A stretch of DNA of 64,000 nucleotides from Pedobacter insulae (GTDB lineage: Bacteria; Bacteroidota; Bacteroidia; Sphingobacteriales; Sphingobacteriaceae). Each line of letters begins with the position of its first letter. Within the stretch, counting starts at the first letter, position 1. Below the pieces are notes generated by a model. It did not search any database. It was not told the DNA's origin and worked only from the letters and a program-made list of their open reading frames with translations. A program made the position numbers and the translations under genes. The stretch covers positions 186,001 through 250,000 of the forward strand of contig NZ_FOPP01000001.1 in assembly GCF_900113525.1 (NCBI RefSeq), written 5' to 3'. Shown piece by piece: positions 17,853-26,114 of this stretch.

Positions 17853-18722
17853 TTATTCTTCAAGGTACCCGAACTTGCCCTCATTATAGTCTGCTATTGC
17901 CTGCTGTATTTCCTCTGGCCGGTTCATTAAAAATGGGCCATATTGCGCAATAGGTTCATTTATGGGTTCACCACTTAGCATTAATACTAAACTGTCTGAT
18001 AGGGCTTCAACTTCAATAACCTCTCCTTCATTTTTAAAGTGGGCTAGCTGATTAGTTTTAACCAGAGAAGATTCATTAAGCCGAACCTCACCTGCAATTA
18101 CAATAAACGCAGTGTTAAAATGAGATGGGAAATTAAATATTGCTTTCCCACCCTTATTTAACCGTGTATTATAGAGTTCAATTGGCGTAAAGGTACTAAC
18201 GATGCCTTTAACCTGATCGAAATTTCCTGCAATTATATCAACTTCGCCTGCGCCAGCTGCTAGGGTAACTTTAGGTATTTCATCTTTTTTTATTCCTTGA
18301 TATTTTGGGTTGCTCATTTTGTCTTTTGCAGGTAAATTAACCCAAAGCTGAACCATTTGAAATAATCCGCCAGTTTTGCTGAATTCTTCTTCATGATACT
18401 CTTTATGCAAAATACCACGAGCCGCTGTCATCCATTGCACATCACCCGGATAAATAACTCCACTATTTCCAGCACTATCGTGATGGGCAACGGCACCCTT
18501 GTAGGCAATGGTAACGGTTTCAAATCCTCGGTGCGGATGAACACCTACCCCTCGGGGCTTCATGCGCGCCGAAAATTCAATTTCGGCGTTATAATCAAGT
18601 AAAAAGAAAGGGCTCATTTTCAGCTTATAACCATTCGGGAAAAAATTGTGCACCCTAAAACCATCACCAACCATGTGAGGTGCAGGTGGGTTTAAAACCG
18701 CTGAAACTTGTTTTATTTTCAT
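17853..18722 (-). CDS. Pirin family protein
   Basis: A 289-residue bicupin. The N-terminal cupin carries the metal-binding signature HPHRGFETVTIAYKG followed by HHDSAGNSG and GDVQWMTAARGILHKE (about 60-110), matching the His3-Glu site of pirin, which binds iron and can act as a quercetinase or redox-sensing co-regulator. The substrate here is unknown. The start overlaps the YceI stop by one base (TAATG), so the two are probably made together. Confidence 0.92.
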   Translation of the reverse strand: MKIKQVSAVLNPPAPHMVGDGFRVHNFFPNGYKLKMSPFFLLDYNAEIEFSARMKPRGVGVHPHRGFETVTIAYKGAVAHHDSAGNSGVIYPGDVQWMTAARGILHKEYHEEEFSKTGGLFQMVQLWVNLPAKDKMSNPKYQGIKKDEIPKVTLAAGAGEVDIIAGNFDQVKGIVSTFTPIELYNTRLNKGGKAIFNFPSHFNTAFIVIAGEVRLNESSLVKTNQLAHFKNEGEVIEVEALSDSLVLMLSGEPINEPIAQYGPFLMNRPEEIQQAIADYNEGKFGYLEE

Positions 18723-19252
18723 TAAGCGCCTTTTACAAACTGTAATTCACCTAAAATTTTAACTTCCTCACTTACCATTACACCACCTGTCTCTAAAGCA
18801 GCATTCCAGGTTAAGCCAAAGTCAGTACGGTTAATTTTTCCACTTAAGGTAAACCCTGCCTTTGTATTCCCCCATGGATCTGTAGCGATACCGCCGAACT
18901 CTGCAGTTAATTTCACTGGTTTAGTGGTTTCTTTTATGGTTAAATCTCCTTTTACGATATAATCATCGCCATCTTTTTCCACGGAAGTTGATTTAAAGCT
19001 CATCGTCGGGAATTTTTCGGCATCAAAGAAGTCAGCGCTTTTTAAGTGGTTATCACGATCAGTATTACCTGTATCAATAGAACTTATATCGCTGCTAAAA
19101 GAAATATCCGCATTCGTAAAGTCATCACCTTCAGAAGAAAGTTCGGCAGTGAAAGATTTTAAACTACCAGTTACTGTAGTAATCATTAGATGTTTTACTT
19201 TAAATTGCAATTCGCTGTGTGTTGGATCTAATGTCCATTTTGTAGTTGCCAT
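18722..19252 (-). CDS. YceI family protein
   Basis: A 176-residue YceI/lipocalin-like beta-barrel beginning WTLDPTHSELQFKVKHLMITTVTGSLKSF, split at residues 6-34. YceI proteins bind amphiphilic or isoprenoid molecules and are often induced by stress. No signal peptide is seen, so this copy is probably cytoplasmic. It is followed at once by the pirin gene. A TAACTTTG -7 box and a perfect palindrome precede it. Confidence 0.9.
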   Translation of the reverse strand: MATTKWTLDPTHSELQFKVKHLMITTVTGSLKSFTAELSSEGDDFTNADISFSSDISSIDTGNTDRDNHLKSADFFDAEKFPTMSFKSTSVEKDGDDYIVKGDLTIKETTKPVKLTAEFGGIATDPWGNTKAGFTLSGKINRTDFGLTWNAALETGGVMVSEEVKILGELQFVKGA

Positions 19253-19271
19253 AATTATATGTTTATAGGTT

Positions 19272-19293
19272 GTTATTTAATAACACAAAGTTA
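19272..19293 (-). promoter_or_regulatory. Promoter -7 box and palindromic operator candidate for yceI-pirin
   Basis: Read on the minus strand, TAACTTTG (19293-19286) matches the Bacteroidota -7 consensus TAnnTTTG, and a perfect 13-bp palindrome GTTATTTAATAAC (19284-19272) lies exactly where transcription would begin. A repressor bound there would block initiation. The upstream neighbour is a Crp/Fnr-type regulator, but the palindrome is not a classical TTGAT-N4-ATCAA box. No good -33 TTTG is seen. Confidence 0.4.
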
Positions 19294-19381
19294 TGGCAAG
19301 AGTTTTCCCTGTACGTTGATGTATGATAACTAATTAACTTAAACGTAGGGGTAGTGGTAGGTAAGAAAGGCAATAAAATCT

Positions 19382-19972
19382 TTAAATTCTAAAATTTTTC
19401 TTGGCGAGATCTTTACGGACGCGGCTTAACGATTCTGGGGTGATCCCTAAATAAGAAGCTATCATCCACTGCGGTACACGTAATGTAAGGTTGGGGTATA
19501 ATTTAATAAAATCCAAATACCTGGCTTCGGCTGTTGCACTTAATAACATATTTAACCTTTTTTGCGAAAAACGGATAGAGTTGTGCAACATCAAAATATT
19601 AAGTTCTAATATTTCTGGGACAATATGTTTGATGGCGGGGAAAAAATCTTTTTTTATGATAACTACTTCAGTATCTTCTATGGCATCAATATAAAACTCA
19701 GCGGGCTCATTGAAAACTGATGTGTCCCTATCGGATAACATCCAATCTTCAGGTGCGAACTGAATAATATGTTCCTTGCCTTTCTCATCGATGGAATAAT
19801 ACCGTAGTAATCCGCTATTAATAAAATAGGCCTCGGATTTTGTATCGCCGGCATTTAACAAAATTTGCCCTTTTTTAATGGATTTGGTTTTTAGGCAGCT
19901 TACTGCCTCCATAGCCTGCTCTTCCGAAATGGCTAATCTGTTTTTAAGATAGGCGGCAAATCTGTCGAGCAT
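19382..19972 (-). CDS. Crp/Fnr family transcriptional regulator
   Basis: A 196-residue regulator with a cyclic-nucleotide-binding-type beta-roll (about 20-115, LNAGDTKSEAYFINSGLLRYYS) and a C-terminal helix-turn-helix (about 163-190, VPQWMIASYLGITPESLSRVRKDL). No cluster of cysteines is present, so it does not look like an oxygen-sensing [4Fe-4S] FNR. Its start overlaps the stop of the small FeoB-associated gene by one base, suggesting a shared transcript; yceI and pirin lie downstream on the same strand. Confidence 0.9.
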   Translation of the reverse strand: MLDRFAAYLKNRLAISEEQAMEAVSCLKTKSIKKGQILLNAGDTKSEAYFINSGLLRYYSIDEKGKEHIIQFAPEDWMLSDRDTSVFNEPAEFYIDAIEDTEVVIIKKDFFPAIKHIVPEILELNILMLHNSIRFSQKRLNMLLSATAEARYLDFIKLYPNLTLRVPQWMIASYLGITPESLSRVRKDLAKKNFRI

Positions 19973-20139
19973 TAGTCATTATTTTTAGCGATTGGAATAT
20001 TTTCAAAGTTCGCGGCACATTTAGCACAACCAGTACCACAACCCTCCTTTTTCGGGGAAACAGCACGATAAATTATACTGCCAACATAGTATAGTGCTGC
20101 AATAAAAATAATAATGACTAAGATGAACTGGATATCCAT
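19972..20139 (-). CDS. FeoB-associated Cys-rich membrane protein (55 aa)
   Basis: A small gene reading MDIQFILVIIIFIAALYYVG, then a short linker and GCGTGCAKCAANFENIP. It has one N-terminal membrane helix (about 3-25) and a C-G-x-G-C-x2-C cysteine patch (C34, C38, C41), the layout of the FeoB-associated Cys-rich family. Members usually lie beside ferrous-iron transporters, but no feoA or feoB is in the window. The TAA stop overlaps the ATG of the Crp/Fnr gene, and 16 bases separate its start from the ATP-grasp gene before it. Confidence 0.8.
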   Translation of the reverse strand: MDIQFILVIIIFIAALYYVGSIIYRAVSPKKEGCGTGCAKCAANFENIPIAKNND

Positions 20140-20155
20140 GCCGCAAATTTACAAT

Positions 20156-21343
20156 TTATTTATCCATTAACCCAACTGTTCCACCTACCCAATCAAAATC
20201 AGCATTATAACGAACACCAATCATTTTACCCCTACTTAACCGCGCTAAATTAATACATAATTGAGGTTCTTCACCATCTGGCCAAAGATACATCATCCTG
20301 ATTTCTGCTTTTACACCTGCATCTGGTGCTTGAATAACAGGTTCATAAGTTACTTTGCGCTGCAATATCCAATTCTCAGGGTCTTTAATTTCATTAATAT
20401 CCGTCGCTGTTACATCGATAATTACACCCATACCCGCAAAACTGAACAAAGGCTTTAATACATAGTTTTCTAAGTCGGATGGTATATAGGTTAAAGTATT
20501 TAAAAAATGTGTTTCTGGTACAAACTTGCTTTTTAAAAAAGGCATTGTGTATTTGCTAATGCGGTAAAACCAATTCGGATGGGTAACCCACTCAATATCT
20601 AGCTCGCTGCGAGGGTCGAAGCTCAAGTCAAATATTTTTGTGTCATCTCCAATCTCATCAAAAATAAGGCGATTGTAAATGCGCTTAAGTTGCACTTTCT
20701 CACCATTTTCTTCATAAAAAAGCTGTTCCCCTTCTTTTTTAATCGCTGATAAAGCTAAAACTTTGATACCTAATTTTTTGGCGGTTACGAAAAAGTCAAT
20801 CGCCGTTTTTTGGTTTGGGGCATCTACATCCATTAAGGCCACTTCATGAGGTTGGTGGCTGCCTACAATCACTTTCCTCAATAATTCAAAATAGCTTGTT
20901 TCATTCAGGTCCCCAAAATAGGGGGTCAGTTGATCATCAAGGCTGTAAACTTTTTTAAAAGCATGAGCTAAATGAGACTGAAATCCATATAACGAAGGGA
21001 ATCCCTGCATCTCGATTAACATGGGAATAACTTCTCCGTCTCCATCTTTGCATAAGCCATAATCGAAAGTTAAAAAGTGAGGATTTCCTGTTTCATTTTT
21101 AACATTCCATTGGCTAGGGATAGCATTTTGCGTAAGCTCTTTAAAGTTGTGCTGTTTGATCAAGGCAATAATTTCGTTGCCGGCCGTAATTAATTTTTCT
21201 TTTAGAGCTGTTGGGATAAAAACGGGGGTTTCGGCCACCCTAAATGGAATAGGTGGATATCCCTCTTCCAAATACTGTGTGAGCTGATGATATAGCTCAT
21301 CAGTAAAATTGGCGTTAAAAGACTGACGGTATTTTTGAATCAT
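20156..21343 (-). CDS. ATP-grasp-like ligase of the amidoligase cluster
   Basis: A 395-residue protein with no family I can name with certainty. The C-terminal third looks like an ATP-grasp active site. YVLKPLFSFAGMG (about 294-306) supplies an ATP-binding lysine (K297) and glycine loop. NWILQRKV (about 324-331) would be the adenine-side strand, and AEIRMMYLW plus NLARLSRG (about 346-372) the metal-binding acid/Asn/Arg residues. The layout recalls glutathionylspermidine-synthetase-like ligases. It is the last gene of the five-gene minus-strand cluster, 47 bases after the amidotransferase. I infer that it joins an amine to a carboxylate; the substrate is unknown. Confidence 0.6.
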   Translation of the reverse strand: MIQKYRQSFNANFTDELYHQLTQYLEEGYPPIPFRVAETPVFIPTALKEKLITAGNEIIALIKQHNFKELTQNAIPSQWNVKNETGNPHFLTFDYGLCKDGDGEVIPMLIEMQGFPSLYGFQSHLAHAFKKVYSLDDQLTPYFGDLNETSYFELLRKVIVGSHQPHEVALMDVDAPNQKTAIDFFVTAKKLGIKVLALSAIKKEGEQLFYEENGEKVQLKRIYNRLIFDEIGDDTKIFDLSFDPRSELDIEWVTHPNWFYRISKYTMPFLKSKFVPETHFLNTLTYIPSDLENYVLKPLFSFAGMGVIIDVTATDINEIKDPENWILQRKVTYEPVIQAPDAGVKAEIRMMYLWPDGEEPQLCINLARLSRGKMIGVRYNADFDWVGGTVGLMDK

Positions 21344-21390
21344 ATCTTTGAGTTTCTTCGCACTCCTTTGCGCTAAAGAGGTTGTATATA

Positions 21391-22206
21391 TTAAACTTCC
21401 TGTAAAGTGTGAATAGCTTGATCCAGGAAATTAGGTAGGATTACACTTTGTGTTAAAGTGATCCGGCTAAGGTCGTCCAAACTATTTAGCATATCCAGAT
21501 ATTTGTCACTTCCATGGTTTTTAATAATGGCAGCTTTTTTTTCATCCTGGAGTAAATACATTTTCATTCCAATAGGGTCTGCTTCCGGATGAAACTGGGT
21601 TCCAATTATCTGGTCGGAAAAACGAATAGCCATTACACAGCGCTCTAGTGCAACATGCGGGCGTTCTTTTTCAATCGCTAAAATTTTCGCCCCCCTCTCA
21701 GTAAAATTATGCAATTTAGGCTGGATAACCTGCCAATCTCTACTATCTACCGAATAAAAAGGATTTGGAAGACCCTTGAAAATAGTTTCCTGTTCACCAT
21801 CTTCCGTTAAACTGATAGGGAAAATGCCAAAAGCATTCGATTTCCGTTTGGTGACTTTACCTAAACCATACTTGCGACAAGCTAACTGAAAAGAATGGCA
21901 GATTAAAAAAGCATATTTTTTAACCTCATTATGCGCATTAAAGTTTTCAATTTCAGTTAACAAATTAAAAAAATCATGCTCCCATTTTGAGTCTACCCCA
22001 TCAAATGGACTACCAGGTCCGCCACTTGAAATAAAAATATCGTAATCTAAACCTGGCACTTCGCCTTTTTGTCTAATATCAAAAATATCATAAGTTAAGT
22101 CGAGCGGGTATTTTTGTAAAATTTCCTTTATCCCCCTCATTCCTTGATTAGGGCTGCCATTGTTCATGTCTATCACAGCTACCTTGATATTTTTTTGCTC
22201 GCTCAT
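21391..22206 (-). CDS. Class I glutamine amidotransferase-like protein
   Basis: A 271-residue GATase-1 domain protein. The nucleophile is C103 in FLICHSFQLA, the oxyanion strand is SGGPGSPFDG (about 61-70), and the His/Glu pair is H207 and E209 in GTQFHPEAD. This completes a Cys-His-Glu triad, so it is probably catalytic. No synthetase domain is attached, so it either supplies ammonia to a neighbouring ligase or acts as a gamma-glutamyl hydrolase. It starts three bases after the GCS2 ligase stop, which suggests they are made together. Confidence 0.82.
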   Translation of the reverse strand: MSEQKNIKVAVIDMNNGSPNQGMRGIKEILQKYPLDLTYDIFDIRQKGEVPGLDYDIFISSGGPGSPFDGVDSKWEHDFFNLLTEIENFNAHNEVKKYAFLICHSFQLACRKYGLGKVTKRKSNAFGIFPISLTEDGEQETIFKGLPNPFYSVDSRDWQVIQPKLHNFTERGAKILAIEKERPHVALERCVMAIRFSDQIIGTQFHPEADPIGMKMYLLQDEKKAAIIKNHGSDKYLDMLNSLDDLSRITLTQSVILPNFLDQAIHTLQEV

Positions 22207-22209
22207 TTA

Positions 22210-23313
22210 TTACCCTGCTCCTATTAATGTTTGGGTTGTAATGTAGTCTACAACCGATTCAAAGCTACCAGTTTTCTCGTAAACTGCAAGCTGACGGTCG
22301 GCACCAGTACCATTTTGCAAAATCTTATGAACATAATTAATGTCGTTTCTACTCCCCAGATCATCTACTACATCATCTACAAAATCTAAAAGTTCCAAAA
22401 TTAAATTGCGACAATTTACCTCCATTTCTTTACCGAAATCAATTAAATTCCCATCAATACCGTAACGGGCAGCGCGCCATTTGTTTTCATTAATCAATGC
22501 CCTCGAATAGCTAATGAATTCCATATTTTGCAAACGTAACTTATATAGTTTTGCACATAAAGCTTGAAATAATGCTGTGAATGCCATTGTTTCATCAATT
22601 AGCATAGGGCAATCGCAAATCCGAAATTCTACCGTGTCAAAAAATGGATGCACTCTAATATCCCACCATATTTTTTTGGCATTATCCATGCAATTTGTTT
22701 TAATGAGCAATTTTACATAATTGTCATAGTCTTCAATGCTATTAAAAATATCAGGAATGCCGGTTCGTGGAAATTTATCAAAAATCTTTGTCCGAAATGA
22801 TTTATAGCCGGTATTGCGGCTTTCCCAAAAGGGCGAATTCGTTGAAAGGGCAAAAACATGGGGTAAAAAATACCGTACTTGATTAGCAATGTGGATAGCC
22901 AGCTCGCGCGATTGGAAACCTACATGTACATGTAAGCCAAAAATCAAGTTGGATCTGGCTGCTTCCTGAAGTTCGTTCACTATTTCACTGTAACGAGGAT
23001 GTTCGGTAATTAATTGTTTTTCCCAGTGTGAAAAGGGATGGGTTCCAGCCGCGCCGATTCTTAAGCCTTGCTCACCTGCCAACTGTGAAACAGTATAGCG
23101 CAACTGCGAAATTTCCTTTCTCGCCTGCTCGGTATTATGACAAATACCAGTTCCAACTTCTACAACCGCTTGGTGCATTTCTGCCTTCACCTGATCTTTG
23201 TGAATTTTCTGTGCTGATTCCACTATTTTCTGATCATGCGAAGTTAACTCCCGGGTTACAGGGTCAACAACCATATATTCCTCTTCAATACCGAGGGTAA
23301 ATTCATTTATCAT
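22210..23313 (-). CDS. Carboxylate-amine ligase, GCS2/YbdK family
   Basis: A 367-residue enzyme of the glutamate-cysteine ligase 2 family. Signatures are the N-terminal GIEEEYMVVDP (8-18) with metal-binding glutamates, AEMHQAVVEVGTG (about 44-56), and GLHVHVG (126-132). YbdK-type enzymes use ATP to join an amino acid carboxylate to an amine; E. coli YbdK makes gamma-glutamylcysteine weakly. Here the partner genes (two ATP-grasp-like ligases and a GATase) suggest a dedicated conjugate other than glutathione. It begins 24 bases after the preceding ATP-grasp gene. Confidence 0.88.
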   Translation of the reverse strand: MINEFTLGIEEEYMVVDPVTRELTSHDQKIVESAQKIHKDQVKAEMHQAVVEVGTGICHNTEQARKEISQLRYTVSQLAGEQGLRIGAAGTHPFSHWEKQLITEHPRYSEIVNELQEAARSNLIFGLHVHVGFQSRELAIHIANQVRYFLPHVFALSTNSPFWESRNTGYKSFRTKIFDKFPRTGIPDIFNSIEDYDNYVKLLIKTNCMDNAKKIWWDIRVHPFFDTVEFRICDCPMLIDETMAFTALFQALCAKLYKLRLQNMEFISYSRALINENKWRAARYGIDGNLIDFGKEMEVNCRNLILELLDFVDDVVDDLGSRNDINYVHKILQNGTGADRQLAVYEKTGSFESVVDYITTQTLIGAG

Positions 23314-23337
23314 CTTCGTACATTATGTAAAGCGTAA

Positions 23338-24360
23338 TTATTTTTTTGGTGTTGTTGCTTTTTTAATCTTTGGCGTAGCTTTTGGTTTTTTAAGTAATGT
23401 TTTTTCTGTTAGTGGCAAGCCAGCAGCCGAAGCCTTTATATATTTACCCCAGGTTAAATTATCCTGACCAGTTTTTTGAGCTTTCGCCCTTTCAATAGCA
23501 TAATTGGCAGTAGTTTCTACTACCCATTCGAAATTTTCCGGACCTACGCTTTTTAAATCTGCATCTGGGGCAGGATTACAGAAATCAATCGCAATAGGCA
23601 CTCCATCTCTTACCGCAAATTCCACGGTATTAAAATCGTAACCTAAATAATTACACAGTTTCAGGGTGTATTCTTCAATTGTTTTCAATAATTTCTCGCT
23701 AGATGGCGATTTGCCGACTTCATAGCGTAAATGATGTGGGTTTCGAGGTTCGTACTGCATAATACGAACATATTTTCCCCCAATACAATAGCATCTAAAA
23801 TATTCTTCAAAAATGATTTCTTCTTGTAATAGCATTACCAATTGCCCGGTTCCACTATGCTTGTCGAAAAAATCCTCTTTATCATGCAATTTATAAACGT
23901 CTTTCCATCCTCCGCCATCAAAAGGTTTCATATAAGCAGGAAAGCCTGTATATTCAAAAATAGAATCCCAATCTAAAGGCATCGTTAAGTTCGAAAAAGA
24001 TTCACCCGTTGTTCCCGTAGGATGCTGCCTGGATGGAATTAATGCAGTTTTAGGAACGGGTACACCAATTTGTTCCGCAAGCGCATTGTTAAAGAATTTT
24101 TCATCCGCGCTCCACCAAAATGGGTTATTAATCACCGCTGTTCCGGTGATGGCTGCATTTTTTAACGATGCACGATAAAATGGTACGTCCTGAGAAATGC
24201 GATCAATAATAACTGCATAATCAAGGGCTGAGTTCTGGAATATTTTATCGATTTTTACTACCTCAGCAGTAATGCCTTTCTCAGCTTTCTCATTAATTCT
24301 TGCAATCACAGCCTCTGGAAACGAGCGCTCTTGTCCAAATAATATTCCTATTTTCTTCAT
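23338..24360 (-). CDS. ATP-grasp ligase with lysine-rich tail
   Basis: A 340-residue ATP-grasp (RimK/D-ala-D-ala-ligase-like) protein. K145 in AYMKPFDGGGWKDVY is the ATP-binding lysine with its glycine loop. E247, D259 and N262 in VEFAVRDGVPIAIDFCNPAPDAD, given as residues 246-268, would bind magnesium. The family activates a carboxylate as acyl phosphate and couples it to an amine. The last 20 residues are almost entirely Lys, Pro and Thr, an unusual basic tail that could bind nucleic acid, anionic polymer or a partner protein. It is the second gene of the minus-strand cluster. Confidence 0.82.
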   Translation of the reverse strand: MKKIGILFGQERSFPEAVIARINEKAEKGITAEVVKIDKIFQNSALDYAVIIDRISQDVPFYRASLKNAAITGTAVINNPFWWSADEKFFNNALAEQIGVPVPKTALIPSRQHPTGTTGESFSNLTMPLDWDSIFEYTGFPAYMKPFDGGGWKDVYKLHDKEDFFDKHSGTGQLVMLLQEEIIFEEYFRCYCIGGKYVRIMQYEPRNPHHLRYEVGKSPSSEKLLKTIEEYTLKLCNYLGYDFNTVEFAVRDGVPIAIDFCNPAPDADLKSVGPENFEWVVETTANYAIERAKAQKTGQDNLTWGKYIKASAAGLPLTEKTLLKKPKATPKIKKATTPKK

Positions 24361-24393
24361 GGGTATATTGTTAAATGTTTTAAGGGTTAATGA

Positions 24394-25098
24394 TTAAAGT
24401 TGTGCTAGGTAATCTGGAAACATATTTCGCCATAATGGCCAATCATGGTCTGCATTCGGTCTAATATCTAACCAATGGTTGATATTTTTTTGATGTAATA
24501 TGCCTGATAGCCTCTCGTTATCGCCTTTACACATGTCATGATCAGCCGTTCCCAGCACAATTTTCATCTGCCAAAGTTCAGGGTTCATATCATTGGGAAG
24601 AAAATCAACAGGATTGTTAAAAAAAGTATCGTCGTTGTAAAAGCCATCTAGCTGCCCGGTGATATCAAAGGCTCCACTCATGCTAAACAAGTGGCTTACT
24701 GCCCAAGGGTGGCGAAAAGCAAAATTAGCGGCATGATAACCTCCAAAACTGCATCCGGCGGTAATCACTTTTTGATGTCCCGTTTCGTTCTTTGCAAGAG
24801 GTACAAGCTCTTCCAGTAAGAATTTATCATACCAAATATGATTTTTAACGCGATCGGCGGGGTGAATTTCTTTATTGTACCAACTAAACTTATCTATACT
24901 ATCCACACAATAGATCTTCACTTTCCCACTATCAACGAAATGTTGAACAGAATCGATTAATTTGAAATCTTTATTCTCAAAATAACTACCCATGCTTGTT
25001 GGAAAAAGTACAATAGGATAGCCGCTATGCCCAAAAATTAATGTTTTGATATCCCTGCTTAAATTCGGACTATACCATTCTTTTAGTTCTTCACTCAT
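24394..25098 (-). CDS. Esterase, alpha/beta hydrolase (first gene of amidoligase cluster)
   Basis: A 234-residue alpha/beta hydrolase of the esterase D / enterochelin-esterase type. The nucleophile elbow is GCSFGG with S117, and the acid and histidine are probably in LGTADHD (D186 or D188) and PNADHDW (H218). A longer reading frame reaches back to 25275, but residues before MSEELKEWYSPN are not family-like, so I start at 25098. No signal peptide is present, so it acts in the cytoplasm. It heads the five-gene cluster; its role may be to release or proofread an ester or amide intermediate. Confidence 0.82.
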   Translation of the reverse strand: MSEELKEWYSPNLSRDIKTLIFGHSGYPIVLFPTSMGSYFENKDFKLIDSVQHFVDSGKVKIYCVDSIDKFSWYNKEIHPADRVKNHIWYDKFLLEELVPLAKNETGHQKVITAGCSFGGYHAANFAFRHPWAVSHLFSMSGAFDITGQLDGFYNDDTFFNNPVDFLPNDMNPELWQMKIVLGTADHDMCKGDNERLSGILHQKNINHWLDIRPNADHDWPLWRNMFPDYLAQL

Positions 25099-25207
25099 AG
25101 TTATAAATTTAGATGCTTTAAGATATAAAAAATCTAATCCAAACTCCAAAGAATTAACCGATTTTATTGGTTCCCTTCGGGCGTTCAGTCCATTTCCCAT
25201 CGCAAGC

Positions 25208-25237
25208 TTTCTATTTATGATAAGATTTGTACCTTTG
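25208..25237 (+). promoter_or_regulatory. Promoter for the divergent esterase gene
   Basis: TACCTTTG at 25230-25237 matches the Bacteroidota -7 consensus TAnnTTTG, and TTTC at 25208-25211 is one base off the -33 TTTG with an 18-base spacer. Transcription would start about 20-25 bases before the ATG at 25266, which supports that start over the upstream GTG. Confidence 0.45.
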
Positions 25238-25265
25238 AGCCAGATTAGTGAGCAAGCGATATAAA

Positions 25266-26084
25266 ATGTATACAACGTTATTACCTACCATTATTAAAAC
25301 AAGCCATCAAATAAAATCTGATTTTTTAAAACGTACTGTTGATATCGAAATTTACAGTCCTGATAACTTATTGGGTAACGAGCGGGTTAATTTACTACTG
25401 CTAAATGACGGGCAAGATCTAGCGCAGATGGACTTGGAAGATACTTTAAGCCATTTGTATGAAACCTGGAAAATTGAACCAACAGTCGTAGTTGGAATCC
25501 AGGCGTCTGAAGGCAGGTTAATGGAATATGGGGTAGCTAACCGGCCAGATTTTAAAAAAAGAGGGCTTAAGGCCAATCTATACGGAGACTTTGTCATTAA
25601 AGAACTCATTCCATACATACAACGTGAGGTAGATTTAACGATTAATGGTAAACGTGCTTTTGCTGGATTTTCATTAGGGGGGGTAACTGCCTTTGATATT
25701 GCATGGAACAACGACAATTATTTTGATGCCGTAGGCGTGTTTTCTGGCTCTTTTTGGTGGAGAAAGAAAGACCTGAAAGACGGCTATACCGATGATGATC
25801 GCATTTTACATGAAATGATCCGTGAGACGAAGCGAAAACCTTCCTTAAAATTTTGGCTAATGACGGGCACAGAAGATGAGTTGGCAGACCGTAACCACAA
25901 CTTCATTATCGATTCGATTGATGATACCATTGACGTCGTAAAAGAGCTCATGAAAAAAGGATATCAAAGACCGAATGATATTTTCTATTTTGAAATGGTT
26001 GGAGGTAAACACGATATCCCAACCTGGGCCAAAGCTATGCCTAAATTTTTAGAATGGGCTTTTACGAAAACAACGATTTTATAG
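25266..26084 (+). CDS. Esterase, alpha/beta hydrolase (divergent partner)
   Basis: A 272-residue alpha/beta hydrolase of the putative esterase (Esterase D/Fes-like) family. The nucleophile is S136 in AFAGFSLGGVTA, the acid D204 in MTGTEDELAD, and the histidine H249 in GGKHDIPTW. A GTG 18 bases upstream would add six non-conserved residues; the ATG fits the promoter better. It is divergent from the amidoligase cluster with 167 bases between the two starts and is a relative of the esterase on the other strand, so both may serve the same pathway. Confidence 0.82.
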   Translation: MYTTLLPTIIKTSHQIKSDFLKRTVDIEIYSPDNLLGNERVNLLLLNDGQDLAQMDLEDTLSHLYETWKIEPTVVVGIQASEGRLMEYGVANRPDFKKRGLKANLYGDFVIKELIPYIQREVDLTINGKRAFAGFSLGGVTAFDIAWNNDNYFDAVGVFSGSFWWRKKDLKDGYTDDDRILHEMIRETKRKPSLKFWLMTGTEDELADRNHNFIIDSIDDTIDVVKELMKKGYQRPNDIFYFEMVGGKHDIPTWAKAMPKFLEWAFTKTTIL

Positions 26085-26114
26085 GTATAAATCTTTTCTT
26101 ATATTTACCTGGGT

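Noticed and set aside
23028..23300. 90-codon plus-strand frame inside the GCS2 ligase gene
   Set aside because: It lies wholly inside a well-supported gene on the other strand and resembles no protein family.
25099..25275. N-terminal extension of the esterase at 24394-25098
   Set aside because: The extra 59 residues are not family-like, cross the divergent promoter region and overlap the start of the opposite gene.
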